Assembly (NCBI RefSeq): GCF_026745355.1
Contig: NC_079203.1
Location: 43,330,077 to 43,394,076, forward strand
From: Beta vulgaris subsp. vulgaris
Taxonomy: Eukaryota; Streptophyta; Magnoliopsida; Caryophyllales; Amaranthaceae
Length of the DNA: 64,000 nucleotides
Direction: 5' to 3'
Shown: in pieces, positions 11,630 through 22,863 of the stretch
How positions within the stretch are numbered: the first letter of the stretch is position 1
Layout of the letters: each line of letters opens with the position of its first letter
Made by a program: the position numbers and the translations under genes
The notes under the pieces: model-generated
Seen by the model: the letters and a program-made list of their open reading frames with translations, nothing else
Told to the model about the DNA's origin: nothing
The model's database searches: none

Positions 11630-13340
11630 TAGGGGTGTTAACGAGCCGAACCGAGATCGAACAGGACCAGACTCGGCTCGGCTCGAGAATGTGAGGGTCC
11701 GAGCTCGGCTCGAGCTCGAAAATCTGGGCTCGGCTCGAGTTCGAAAAAAAAAATTCGGCTCGGTCGAGGCTCGGCTCGAAAAAGTTCGCGAACTATTCGG
11801 CTCGAAAGGCTCGAAATATTTCTAGTAATTAACCAAACTTGCTTCCAATATCGAATTTCTAGTTTTTTCCAACGAACGAAATGCATACTTCAAAGTTCAA
11901 ACTTTAAGAAAAAAAAGTTGATAACAAATTTAACAAAGTTCACATCAAAAACAAAGTTTACAAGTCACAACAACTTTGACAAAGTTTTACACAAACACAC
12001 AAACAACAACTCCTCTTCCTTTGACATTCATTTCCAAGTCCAAGCCAATCTTCATGTTTTTTTTTCCCATAAGACCTACAAAATATGTTTAACACATACA
12101 TTAGAATAATATTATGAAGATATAATTTTATAAAAACACAATGTAATAAAAAGTATAAGATTATAAATCAAGAGGATTAAACAATTTTTGCAATTATACC
12201 AAATCCCTCTTTTGCTGTTTAATAATGTTATAAATCATTTTATAAGCATCCGTTAGAAAAACAAGGAATCTAGTAGACAGTAGACTGATATATAGTTTAG
12301 AATTTAGAAGGATTAATCAATAGAAAACCGTGCAATATCAAGAAGACTGATATATAGTTGAATGATACAATTAGGAAATTCAGAATCATTAATATATCAA
12401 GTGGTCTAAATGTATAAACTCGACTGAAATTCAGAAACATCAATTAGGAAATTCAGAAACATTAGGAAATTACAATTACTTCATGTAAGACTCGACTGAA
12501 TAGTTTTTCAGTAGAGAGATTGTATAAACAAGTGCAGTAAATCGAAAAATGTATAGACAATACATAAATAAGCAAAAACCACTCAAACTCATTCCCACCC
12601 AAGTGCAGTAAAACCATTCAAACTCAAAAAAAAATGTATAAACAACATATAAAAACTCTGAATTCATATTAAATCAAAAAACTTCAAATTCAGATTAAAT
12701 AGAAAAACTTCGAATTCATCATACAAAGGCACATAGAAATTTCGAATTCAGATTATTAAATCGAAAAAAAAACGAAAACGATGCACATTACCTGTCATCC
12801 TGCTCGCCGCCGAAGACGATGTTGCTCGCCGACGCAGTGCTGCTCGCCGCCGAAGACGCTGGTCGCCGCCAAAGTTGCGCTAGTCGCCGCCGTCAACTGG
12901 ACTGGAGATTGGGGATGTAGGGTTTTCGAAAACCCTTGAAGAAGTGCAGCAGTGAACGGCTGAATGAATGTTGAAGACTTGAAGTGCTTTTTTTTGTTTT
13001 TGGTGTTTTAATGGTCGGTTTGTTTTAAATTTTAATTGGGCTGAGAAAAAAGCCCTTAGTTTGTATCTTTTAATTGGGCTAAAACTTTTAATTTGGTATA
13101 TATTTTTAAAGTGGACTTCAAATTGTAATTCAAGTTGGGTTAGAAATTAATGTATAAAAATTTGTACTTTAAAATTTTTCGAACATGTTTGCGAGCTTTC
13201 GAGCCGAACTCTATTAGGCTTGGCTCGGCTTGTTAAGGTCGCGAGCCGATCTCGAACTCGAGCCGAGCCTTCTCGAGCCGAGCTTTGACCGAGCCGAGCT
13301 CGAACAGATTGCGAGCCACCCTGGCTCATTAACACCCCTA
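11630..13340. mobile_element. hAT MITE, 1.7 kb, GAGCCGAGC arms
   Basis: The ends TAGGGGTGTTAACGAGCC and GGCTCATTAACACCCCTA are inverted. The 8-bp duplication GTACCATT is at 11622-11629 and 13341-13348. The arms hold CTCGGCTCGAG repeats, while the centre is AT-rich. It includes a block at 12790-12960 with repeated GCTCGCCGCCGAAGACG units followed by a 5'-leader-like stretch, possibly a small captured sequence. No transposase was found. Confidence 0.83.
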
Positions 13341-13367
13341 GTACCATTAGGTCTAGTCTTCACTTTG

Positions 13368-14870
13368 CACTAGTGGAAAAAAAGGAAGGGCTGCGCAGGG
13401 TGGGCTGCGCTTTTTCTATAAGCGCAGTTCTACTAGTGAAGGGCTGCGCTTTTCTTCAAAAGCGCAGCCCTACATAACAGAAGGGCTGCGCTTTGAAGAA
13501 AAGTGCAGCCCTTCACTTAGTAGGGCTGTGCTTTTAAAAAAAGCGCAACCCTTCTTACCTTCTAAGAAGGGCTGCGTTTTTTAGACAAGCGCAGCCCTTT
13601 ATGGGCTTTTTTTTATTTTATTTGAAAAGAAGTGGCATTAGGCTTGTAAAGTTAATAACAGGCCATTTTCTCTCCTCGCTCTCCCTCCCTCATTCTCACG
13701 CTGCCCTCCCTCATTCTCTCTCTCCCTCCCTCGTTCTCTCTCTCCTCTCTCACAAACGCTGCTTTCTCTCCCTTCACTCATTTTCTCTCTCTCACAAACG
13801 CTGCGTTCACTTGCGCCTACACCTGTTGCACCTCCTACTGCTACCCCAACTCCTTCCCCAGTCGCTACTCCAGTAGCACCACCAACTGCTACCCCATCTC
13901 CCGCACCAACCACTGCCACCGGACCCGTCGCTTTCATCCCAGCTTCTGGCCCCGCAACTGATGTTCCCTCCACTTCAGTTCCAAGCGCTTTAACTCCCGC
14001 TGCAGGTCCCGGCGCTGACAGCCCAGTTTCTGACAACCCTGCCGGAAACTCCGCTGGAAGGTCCGTCGTTGCTGGCGCTGTTCTCTTCTGTGGGTTCGTT
14101 GCTGCTTTGATGGTTTAATATTATTGAGTTTTCGTGGCTCGTTTCTTAGATCTGTGGTTGTGGGTGTGGCCGTTTGGGTGTGTGAAGGATTCATTTTTCG
14201 TCTTTGAGATCTGTTTTTTTTTCGTTTTTTTTTGGGGTGGAGGTAGATCTGGTTTTTTTTCCAATCATCATAGGTTTAAGGAGTACAAAGTTTTGAGATG
14301 AACTTTTTGATTTATTGTTGTTGACATAAAAAATGGGGAATAGTAGACTGTTTCGATTGTTTAATCTGTTTTGATTTATTGTTGTTGTAATTTAATTTTT
14401 AATTTTTAATTTTTCTTAGATCTGGTTCGTTCATATCATTTCTTAATTTTTATTTTTGTAATTTATTTGTTTAATTATAATATTTTACTTTTTGTAATAT
14501 ATTCATCTGTTTTTGCGATAATATATATAGGCTGAATATCTGTTTTTGTGATTTTGTTATAATTTTATTGATTTTGTGTCAATTTGACAAAAAAAAAAAT
14601 GCAAAAAAAAATTTTTTTTATTTTTTTTTTGGGTCAAAAGGGCTGCGCTTTTAACAATTAGCACAACCCTTCATGCTTAAAAGGGCTGCGCTTTTTAGGT
14701 AAAAGCGCAACCCTTCGTTGTAAAAGTGCAGCCCTTCGTTGTGAAGGGTTGCGCTTGTAAAGCGCAGCCCTACTTAAAAAGTGAATGGCTGCTATTGCAA
14801 GGGCTGATGTCAAAAAGCGCAGCTCTAAGGGCCTTTTTTAGCGCAGCCCTTCCTTATTTTTCCACTAGTG
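13368..14870 (+). mobile_element. Non-autonomous CACTA element carrying an AGP fragment
   Basis: The inverted ends CACTAGTGGAAAAA and TTTTTCCACTAGTG are flanked by the 3-bp duplication TTG (13365-13367, 14871-14873), which is diagnostic for CACTA/EnSpm. Both subterminal regions hold many copies of AAGGGCTGCGCTTTT in both orientations, as expected for transposase-binding arrays. There is no transposase gene. The middle carries a host-gene fragment (13813-14118) and its apparent 3' UTR. It interrupts copia RT. Confidence 0.92.
13813..14118 (+). pseudogene. Captured arabinogalactan-protein C-terminus
   Basis: One open frame runs into a TAA at 14116-14118. It is Pro/Ala/Thr/Ser-rich with repeats of the type TPVAPPTATPTPSP and PVAPPTATPSPAP. 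A spacer follows with SVPSALTPAAGPGADSP, and it ends in a small-residue site plus hydrophobic tail (SVVAGAVLFCGFVAALMV). That layout matches the C-terminal half of a classical AGP with a GPI-anchor signal. In the family such proteins are secreted, hydroxyproline-glycosylated wall and plasma-membrane glycoproteins. No ATG or signal peptide is visible, so this is a 5'-truncated copy held inside a CACTA element. The opposite-strand Gly/Val-rich frame is its shadow. Whether it is transcribed is unknown. Confidence 0.8.
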
Positions 14871-14873
14871 TTG

Positions 14874-15139
14874 TATATCCATTTGCAAGAAATAGGTTGA
14901 ACTTCTCGAGGCTTTGGCACTAATTCCCAAGTTTTGTTCTGGTGTAGAGCTTGAATTTCTTCTTCCATGGCTTTTCTCCAATCTTGGCTTCGAGCTGCCT
15001 CATCATAGCTGCTTGGCTCTTTTACATCCTCAACCATTGCAACATTTGCATATCTTAGATTTGACTTTTTCTGCCTTGTGGACCTACGTAGTGCTGGGTG
15101 AGGTTCTTCTTCTTCAAAATCTTCAGTTTGACTTGGCAT
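14874..15139 (-). pseudogene. Copia polyprotein: IN-RT linker and RT start
   Basis: The minus frame shows LRRSTRQKK followed by EPSSYDEAARSQDWRKAMEE and NKTWELVPKP, the typical start of the copia RT domain. It is cut by the CACTA element whose end lies at 14870. Confidence 0.9.
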
Positions 15140-15193
15140 TTCTTCTTCGATATTTCTGTGATGTGCTCCCGTTTGCCATGAACTTTTCTCTCT

Positions 15194-15974
15194 TTAATTC
15201 TGCTGGTGTAGGTTGAGATATCTCCATCTCAAGACTACGACCATCTTAACTAGCCTGGCCTTCATCTTTCTCGTCCATCTTTTCTTGAAGCTTTTCCTCG
15301 ATCTCCTTTGAGTCTGGCAATAATACAGCTTGTGGTGACCGCCAAGATGATGCTTCATTAAACACCACATTTCGTGACACGTGACATTTATCTGTTGTTG
15401 GATCGCAACACCTCCAACCTTTCCTCTGATCATCGTATCCCACAAAGATACAACGAATAGCCTTTTATCAAACTTGCTACGCATATTCTCAGGAACAAAG
15501 ACGTAATAAACACATCCGAAAACTCGGAAATGGCTCACTGCTGGCTTCATCTTTGTTAGCTTCTCAAAAGGTGAGACAAAATCTAGTCTCGCCTGAGGTA
15601 ATTGATTTGTCACATGTGTCGCTGTCCTCATACACTCAACCCAAAAATGTGATGGCACGTTCTTGGCATGTAACATGCTTCTACATGTCTCTGCAAGATG
15701 CCGATTCTTTCTTTCAGCTACTCCATTTTGTTGTGGAGTATTTGGACAAGTGAGCTGGCATCGGATTTTGCAATCTTGCAAGTATTAGGATAATTCTCTG
15801 GATGTATACTCTCCTCCGTTGTCTGTACGTAGACACTGAATTTTACCACCAACTTCTTTTTCTACTGTTTCCTTAAAAGCTTAAATTTGCCAAATGCTTC
15901 AGATTTCTCTTTCATGAAATCAACCCAGACATATCTTGAAAAATCATCAATAAAGGTGATCATGTAGCGTAAGC
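15194..15974 (-). pseudogene. Copia integrase core and C-terminal region
   Basis: Minus-strand blocks are [16 protein letters not shown] (first catalytic Asp), a TDNGGEY-type block (second Asp) and CPNTPQQNGVAERKNRHL (catalytic Glu), followed by HFRVFGCVYYVFVP (GKGY/linker region). Frameshifts occur near 15880-15780 and 15470. The N-terminal HHCC finger of the same integrase is at 25700-25870, on the other side of the 9.6 kb CACTA. Confidence 0.9.
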
Positions 15975-16658
15975 CACCACTAGTGGAAAAAACCTCTTTT
16001 GCTACTTTACAAATGCTTGGGTTGTTTTAACAGCCTGAGCATTTGACAAGTTTTTGGAAAATTAAAAAGAGAAATTCACAAATGCTTGGGTTTTAAAAAA
16101 TAACCCGAGCATTTGACTAATCTAATACTTTTTTTTAGGAAAGGAATTTAATACTTGGAATTGAAACAAACTCACAACTATTTCCCTGTAATCTCTTTTC
16201 TCTCTCTCTTTCCTAACTCTCGATCTGCTTCTCTTTTCTTCTCTCTCTCCCCTCTTCACTCACTCTCGATCTGCTTCTCCCAATGCATGTCCAGGTAATT
16301 TCTTCCAATTTTTATTGCTGTATATTAGTTTTATTGTTGTATTTTAGGTTTTTTTTTGGTTTTCTGGATTTAGGGATTATTTTAGGGTTTTCTTTTATTC
16401 TATAAGGTTTTGTTCGCGTCATCGACCATTGTTGCGGCCTCGAGTAGCCGTTGCTCCTCCTCAAATGCCGGCGACGCTCTCATCAAATTTCCAGGGTTTT
16501 TTCTGCAACCATTATACATATTTTTTTGCCCTAATCTTGCTGTAAATATTGTAAGCATGAGAAAATTAGAATATTTAGTGTTTGTGTAACTGATACATGT
16601 CTTGCATTTGCACTAATTTCACGTCCTTCTACTTTTAAATTACAAATTTTGATTTCCT

Positions 16659-16928
16659 TTAGTTTTGAATATCATCATACACACTTGCAAGTTGAGGGTT
16701 TTCATCAATCTCATATGGAGGTTCACAAGAGTATCTGATGGTTTCCGTCACAGCCAACCTACACCCGTTAGATTCGTTAGAGCGGGCCTCATCATATTCG
16801 AAGGACTGTTGGCCTTCACCGTGATCCTGTGCCCAGTCAAAACGGATGAACTCATCCAACTTGGCAGCAAGCTCAGACTCGAAGGAATCAATGTCTTGGT
16901 GGACATCACGATAACCATTACCGGCCAT
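16659..16928 (-). CDS. Small unrecognised ORF inside the CACTA element
   Basis: An 89-codon minus-strand frame starts MAGNGYRDVHQDIDSFESEL and is acidic, with a balanced residue mix. The plus strand of the same block is bracketed by an acceptor-like CCTTTAG and a donor-like CATGTAAGT, so an antisense exon is equally possible. I recognise no family. It may be a captured host exon or a remnant of an element gene. Confidence 0.25.
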   Translation of the reverse strand: MAGNGYRDVHQDIDSFESELAAKLDEFIRFDWAQDHGEGQQSFEYDEARSNESNGCRLAVTETIRYSCEPPYEIDENPQLASVYDDIQN

Positions 16929-16991
16929 TTGACCTTTTCTGTATCATGTAAGTTTCCAATCATTTTTCTACTGCTAAATCAAATTGCATAG

Positions 16992-18020
16992 ACTTCGTGA
17001 AATAACATCACAACAAACAAAGTATGCATGGCAAGATGCATCGGCTAATAACATGGTTGCTACTAGGCAGTAAAATGATGATTTTTGTTCATAGCTTGTT
17101 CTTCCTGTAGATTCTATTTTTTTTTACAGTTATCAATAGTTTAGTGTTCCAGTTCTTCTGGGCTAATTTGCGATTATCAAATCAGTGATTTTATCATTTG
17201 GTAAAGGTTAGAGATTTTGCTGTAATGGTACTTTAGAATCTTTGACGGTTTGGAATCATGAATTTCATAATCATTTTAAATCCTGAGAGACAAAGTAGTG
17301 TCAGACTAATATTTGTTGTCAAGTGTACAGATTTTCAATGATATTAAGCCTGCTTAGGTGAACCTTTTTAGGCTGGAAACTGATAGGATGGTTGAGAAAT
17401 CTAGTTTCGAACATGGTTATATGAATGAGGAAGTAGTGGAATGACCTTGTGCCACCTCAATTTAAGGTTATCTCAATATACGCACGAAACTTCAGGATAA
17501 TTCAGGGTGTTTCCACACATCCATCTCAATATCCATCTCAATTTTTATTAAATCCACATTTATAAGTTGATCCACTAATGGGTTTTTGACTAGTAAATCT
17601 TTCTATTTTGCAAAAGGCTCTGGATATTACTAATACTGTAGCCTCTTTCATTTAAAAAACAAAGGTCCAAAAGAAGCATAAATCCTTTCATACATGTTGG
17701 GGTATCCTGAACATCAATGATAGTTGATAAAATCCCCGAACAGTTTGTGTATTACTAGATACAACCTTTTGTTCTGGTATTGGAGGTGGATACATGGCTA
17801 TGAAAAATATGTTTGAGATAATGGGCTGCGAGGGGATCTATTTTAGCAGATCTGCAAGTTACTCATGTAGACTATCGGGGGAGTACAGGATGCAAGTTCC
17901 TCTGAAGATTGACAGGCATAACTATTAGTTACATACGTTATGCAGCTAGAGTAAAGCAATAAGATTTTCATTCATAGATGTACACCATGTGAGTTTTTTT
18001 GCACAACAGAGTGATTTATT
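16992..18020. other. CACTA interior without recognisable gene
   Basis: AT-rich DNA with no convincing coding frame. It belongs to the 9.6 kb CACTA element. Confidence 0.4.
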
Positions 18021-18374
18021 TTTGAACATTTAATTTATTAGTTTGGGGTAGGGTGTACAATAAGATCTCCCGAGTATCTATGGTACTTTATAGGGTGTAC
18101 TTTTCCTTGTGAACATTTAATTTATTAGTTTGGGGTAGGAATTATTTTGTATTACTTCGTGCTAGTGGGGATACTTAACTGTAGAGTCTTATATTTATAT
18201 ATTGATTAGTATAGTTATTTCGACGATCATTCATTAATCTCCTTTAGTCTTACCATTATTAAGAGCTAATCATAGAACAACTTCTCTCTGTGGGATCGAC
18301 TCTGACTTACCTACTACATAGTTGGAGGATTAGTTAGGTTATTTATTTTTGTTATGTGCGCGACACGCCTACCA
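18021..18374 (-). repeat. Inverted partial LTR at the 5' side
   Basis: This is the reverse complement of about 22864-23190. Shared landmarks include GTGCGCGACACGC, CTACTACATAGTT, TGTGGGATCGACTCTGAC, GTGGGGATACTTAACTGTAG and CTCCCGAGTATCTATGG. It also holds a local duplication of GAACATTTAATTTATTAG (18030, 18114). A normal element would carry the LTR's other end here, in direct orientation. Confidence 0.75.
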
Positions 18375-18379
18375 AATTT

Positions 18380-18397
18380 TGGCGCCGTTGCCGGGGA
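18380..18397 (+). promoter_or_regulatory. Primer-binding site, tRNA-Asp
   Basis: TGGCGCCGTTGCCGGGGA is complementary to the 3' end of plant tRNA-Asp, the primer of many Athila/Tat-like plant elements. Confidence 0.85.
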
Positions 18398-18908
18398 GAC
18401 GGTTTTGTTTTAGTTAGTTTTTATTGTTGGTGAGACTAAATTGTATATATTTTTTTTCCCTTTTTGTGAATATTTTTATTTATTTATTTTTTAATTTCTT
18501 TTTGTATCATGGAGTCATGTTATTTTGATGATGGGGATAATTATTTTGCTAGGCAACATAGTAATAATTTTTGGAATTCTCATGTTTACAGTTTTGATGC
18601 ATCATATCAAAATCCTCCCAATTTTTGCATGAGTTCTCTTGAATTACCTCATATGTTATGTGAATCCCATGTATATGCTAGTAATTCTAGAACAATTTTT
18701 TCTTTTCCTCAATATGAGAATGAATTGTTTTGGAAATACTATCACAGACTTGGTGATTTTATAGGTCCTAATCATGGAATTGAATTATGGGATATGTGCC
18801 TAGTGATTTATGAGGGGTTAAATGAAGAAACTAGGATGGTGGTAGAATCTATGTGTGATGGAGTATTTCTATTCCAATCGCCTGATTATTGTTGGGATTT
18901 AATTGAGT

Positions 18909-19448
18909 AAAAAAACTAATATGAACCCGGTGCACACTAGTTAGTGTGCACCCGATCCATATCACGTGAGTTTATGATAGTGTATATTGATATGATATAG
19001 TGTATGTTAAAATGATATAGTGTATATTAAAATGATATAGTGTATGTTACAGTGATATAGTGTATATTATAATGATATAGTGTATGTTAAAATGATATAG
19101 TGTATGTTATAATGATATAGTGTATGTTAAAATAATATAGTGTATGTTAAAATGATATAGTGTATGTTACAATGATATAGTGTATTTTTAAGTGATATAG
19201 TGTATGTTAAAGTGATATAGGGTGTGGTAAAGTGATATAGTGTGTGTTAAAATGATATAGTGTGTGTTACAATGATATAGTGTATGTTAAAGTGATATAG
19301 TGTATGTTAAAAGTGATATAAGGTGTGTTAAAGTAATATAGTGTATGTTATAATGATATAGTGTATGTTAAAGTGATATAACGGGTCACGTGCCTGGACC
19401 TGGTCCACACTATTTTTAGTGTGAACCGGGTCCACGCAAGTCGGATTG
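18909..19448. mobile_element. MULE-type MITE filled with a 20-bp minisatellite
   Basis: The 10-bp duplication TTAATTGAGT lies at 18899-18908 and 19449-19458. The imperfect inverted ends share GAACCCGGTGCACACTA / TAGTGTGAACCGGGTCCAC, an inner AGTGTG palindrome and a CACGTG-containing stretch. Between them are about 20 head-to-tail copies of a TGATATAGTGTATGTTAAAA unit (18972-19386). A 9-11 bp duplication suggests the Mutator superfamily. Confidence 0.75.
18972..19386 (+). repeat. 20-bp minisatellite, ~20 copies
   Basis: The unit TGATATAGTGTATGTTAAAA is repeated with single-base variants and one 21-bp unit near 19310. It occupies the core of the MITE. Confidence 0.9.
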
Positions 19449-19684
19449 TTAATTGAGTGGTTGGCTAGGGATACTTATGAGTGGGAGATGTCTTCATCTG
19501 TTTTTTTACCCCAAACTTACATGACACCACCATTAGTAGATGGGTTTGTGACCTCTCTTCCCAATTTGAATGTCAATCTGCTCAGAATTCTAGCCCCAAT
19601 TCGTTTATTTATGATGATAATGAGGGGTGAATAATAAATGAGAGCTATCGGGATGATCAAAAGATTGAAATAACGACTACTGCG

Positions 19685-20101
19685 ATGGATGTTTTGCAGG
19701 AGGAAGAAGCCATGGTTGAAATTTCCTCTTTGGAGGAAAGTCAAGTTGAGTGTGAGGTGATTTATGAGTCTTTATCGGTATCACCTATTGTTTTTGAGTC
19801 TCATGTTCCATTCTCTGAGAAACTTGATATTATATCTTCTTCCCCTATATTATATCCTCCATCGTTCTTTCTTTCTCCCCTTTTAAATAACTTTCATGAT
19901 AATGTAAATAATGTACAGTTAGTTTCTTTTCCTTCTTTTGAGTCATGTAAAAAGACTAACAATATTTCTTCTTTTTGTAGTTTCAATAATTTTTTAGTAC
20001 TAACTTTTTTCATTTTTCCTTTTCACTCTTATATAATATGCTATGAGATGTCTGCAGGAACATATGATAAGCTTCTTAGAGCATTGAATTATTATGAGTG
20101 A
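19685..20101 (+). CDS. Small ORF of the LTR element, function unknown
   Basis: A 138-codon frame starts MDVLQEEEAMVEISSLEESQ and then becomes hydrophobic and Ser/Phe-rich. It ends at TGA 20099-20101, just before the motif CTTCTTGGGAGGCAACGCGA, which is common downstream of gag-like frames in plant LARDs. I recognise no domain. It may be the decayed tail of gag. Confidence 0.3.
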   Translation: MDVLQEEEAMVEISSLEESQVECEVIYESLSVSPIVFESHVPFSEKLDIISSSPILYPPSFFLSPLLNNFHDNVNNVQLVSFPSFESCKKTNNISSFCSFNNFLVLTFFIFPFHSYIICYEMSAGTYDKLLRALNYYE

Positions 20102-22837
20102 TCTACTAATCTTCAGCGGTCCTGCAAGACTTGAAATTAGCGCTTCTTGGGAGGCAACGCGAGTTTTAACTTAGTTTATTTCTTCTTTTCTTTCCTTTTT
20201 ATTTTTTTTCATTCTTTCTGTGTGACTTTTGGTGTGTTGTTGGTTCTTGTGATTGTAGGTGGAATTTGAATTTGAAAAGAATATTAAAGAAAAAAAAAAA
20301 AAAATCAAAACCGCACGGAGGAGAACCCCTGCACAACCCCTTCCTCTCCGACGAACTGCAGCCAGCACGCAGTTCTTGTGTTCTCAGGCACCCCCGCCAC
20401 CACTGTCACCTTTTCCGTTCACCGGCGCCTACCATCACCATCGGCACCGAACTCCTTCGCCGGCACCGCGCCTGTACGCGCGTCCCTTCCCCCCCACTCC
20501 TTCGCATCTTCATCAACCTCCGACACCCTGCCTCAGTCCATCCTCTCCTGCCGTCCTTCTGCTTCTTACCGGCGCAACACATCCCCGACCACCACTGCCA
20601 GACCACTGGCCTTTCTCCTATCCGCGTATCGCCACCACCAACGAGTCTCCCTCCTTTCTCGTCTTCTCCCAATACCATCCCTGCGTCCTCTGTCTCCTCT
20701 TCACAACCCACCACGGCCCTACAACCGACCACCACATCGCAACGACAGTCCTACCGTCCTTCTGCTACCCACCGGCCGACACCCCCACGCTCCCAGTATC
20801 GCCGGAATCCCGCCGCACTGACGCACCACTTCCCCCCTCCTTACCTCCCCATCTGCACCGTACAACTCGCCTGCTTCTTTTCTTTCGTTCTTTGTTCTTC
20901 TTTCTCCTATTTTTTTTTTTTCATCTTTTTTTTTTCGGTTGTATTAATCTGATTTTCCTATCTCTTTTAAGTTTTTTGTTTTTTTTTTTGTTATTATTTT
21001 TTTCCCGATAGACTTCTAATTTTTTTTGTTAATGGTTTTTATAGGATTCTCTTAAAAAGACATCAAGTTGGTCGAAGTTTGCGTTCGTGATGCATTATAA
21101 CATGATTTTTGAGCATATTTGACTCTTCTCCCCAATTAATTGGGTAGTAAGCATCTTTCTCACTTATATTTGTTGTTAATGTTCATCTCGAATTTTTGCT
21201 TGGATTTTTGTTTCGATGCCATCTTATTGCGAATCTTTTAAACACATTGATTAAATTATTAGTTTATTGGATTGTCGGAGTTTGTGTGTGGTCTTCGTGG
21301 TGTGTTGTGGTTTTTGGTGGACGACTTTGGTGATCCTGGGTTGCTTTTCGTTCCTTTTCTGAACTGGTTTATGTAGTGAGGACACTGCATATTCTAGCTT
21401 GGGGGAGGAATATTCTATCCTTTATTTGCTTTCTAGTGTAGATTTCATTGCTTTCGTAGGATGTTGCACGGTTTGTACTGCTTATTAGGAGTGGGAGTTT
21501 ACGTGTAACCAAAAAAATTGTAATGCTTTCTTAGTTGCATTAGCATATATTATCTCATTTAGATTCCATCTCATTTCAATTGCATCTATGGGACTACTGC
21601 TAAAACTTTTTGAGAACCTTGTTGATATTTTACTACATTTGTTAAGTGTAACTCATCTTGTTCATGATACTTCATAGCATGATTGTTTCGCAACTGATTG
21701 TTTGTGGTAAGATTGATGGATCTTTCTCTGGCTCGATTTAACATTACTATACAGACACCTTAACCTAAGTGAGCTTTTGTGCCTATAAACTGACGTATCT
21801 GTGTCAGTTCTATTCTTTCATGTGTGATTAGTTCCTCGTTGTTGCATTGATCTTGACTTTGACTTGGTACTCCTTGATATTTGATAGTGCATACATTTTG
21901 ATATGATTGAGGCGTTTCATTTGATGATCTTAGCTCCAGAGTTATTCTTGTTTTCATAATTATCCTTCCTCTAGCCCCGCTGAGCCTTTTCTGACTTTGT
22001 TTGATTGATACCTACATTACAAGCCATTGGCCACATTTGATTCTTGTCCCAAGCCTAGCTTGGGGGAGCGAGTATTAGTTTTGGTTTAGTTTGTATTGAA
22101 TTAAAGTGCTCTATTTGTGGTTTAGAAGGATGGAAAAGTATGTTTAGTGAGCTTGGAAATTGAAAAGAATGTTTGAAAAAAAAAAAGAAAAAAAAAGGTG
22201 AAAAATGAAATGAAAAAGATGTGAAAAAGAGTTGTGAATAAAGTGAAATAAAAAGGGTTATGATTGAGTTTCTTAAGTGAAAAAGGTTGTTGATTAGATT
22301 TGGAGATTGTTGGTCGTTGCATGGAGTTGTTGTGATCTTTCATGGTCATGTTTTCAGTTATATGATGCTCCCCCCTTCTTGGTTTTTCCACCACAATTCC
22401 CAAATTATTTCCATACCTTTAACCTCAGCCCCATTACAACCCCTAAAAGTCCTCTTGATCATTATGTATTGTTGTTGAGTACTAAGTGAGTCAAAAAGTC
22501 AAAGTTAAAGAATATTTGCTTCATCTGAGTCGACTGATTTAGGTTAAGAGTCATTATTCATCCCTTAAACACATGAGTGATTTGAGTGCACATAACTATA
22601 GTGAGGTCTGACAGGTTTGGTTAAATCCAGTTTGGGAGAGATGGTTTGTGCTTTGATTGGAGAGTCGATTGCGATACATGACATGCTATGTGGCTTTGTT
22701 CGAGCTTGTTTCGATGCTTGGCTTATGTAGTGATTATATCTCTTGTGTTTTCAATTGAGTGTTTAGCCCTGTTGTAGTCATATATTGTAGGTTGTCTAAC
22801 TTTTCCGATGTATATGTCTTATTGCTTGAGGACAAGC
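20102..22837 (+). other. Non-coding interior of the LTR element
   Basis: It begins with a long pyrimidine-rich block (20166-21010) in which two or three frames stay open at once. This is a composition effect giving Pro/Ser/His/Phe-rich shadows. Then come AT-rich sequence and repeated AGCTTGGGGGAG-like motifs (about 21397, 22055 and 22850). No polymerase domain is present. Confidence 0.55.
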
Positions 22838-22859
22838 AATGGTTTAGCTTGGGGGACAA
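22838..22859 (+). promoter_or_regulatory. Polypurine tract of the LTR element
   Basis: AGCTTGGGGGACAAAATT precedes TGATAAG, the 3' LTR start. The preceding GAGGACAAGCAATGG is the usual context in plant Ty3-type elements. Confidence 0.7.
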
Positions 22860-22863
22860 AATT

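Larger units (their letters stand above)
18509..19634 (+). pseudogene. gag-like ORF split by a MITE
   Basis: The frame starts MESCYFDDGDNYFARQHSNN and later shows ENELFWKYYHRLGDFI and CLVIYEGLNEETRMVVESM..CWDLIE. This resembles the plant retrotransposon gag fold (W..Y..L..., ...YEGL...TR..ES..G). A 540-bp MITE inserted in codons for LIE adds a stop at once. After the MITE the frame resumes as LIEWLARDTYEWEM and ends at 19634. The product, if any, would have been a structural protein of the non-autonomous element. Confidence 0.65.

Noticed and set aside
13638..14194. Minus-strand Gly/Val/Ala-rich frames
   Set aside because: They are the complement of the AGP-like Pro/Thr/Ala frame on the plus strand.
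20259..21011. Long overlapping Pro/Ser/His-rich frames
   Set aside because: Two or three frames are open over the same pyrimidine-rich block, no domain is visible, and the block lies inside a non-autonomous LTR element. Composition explains the openness.
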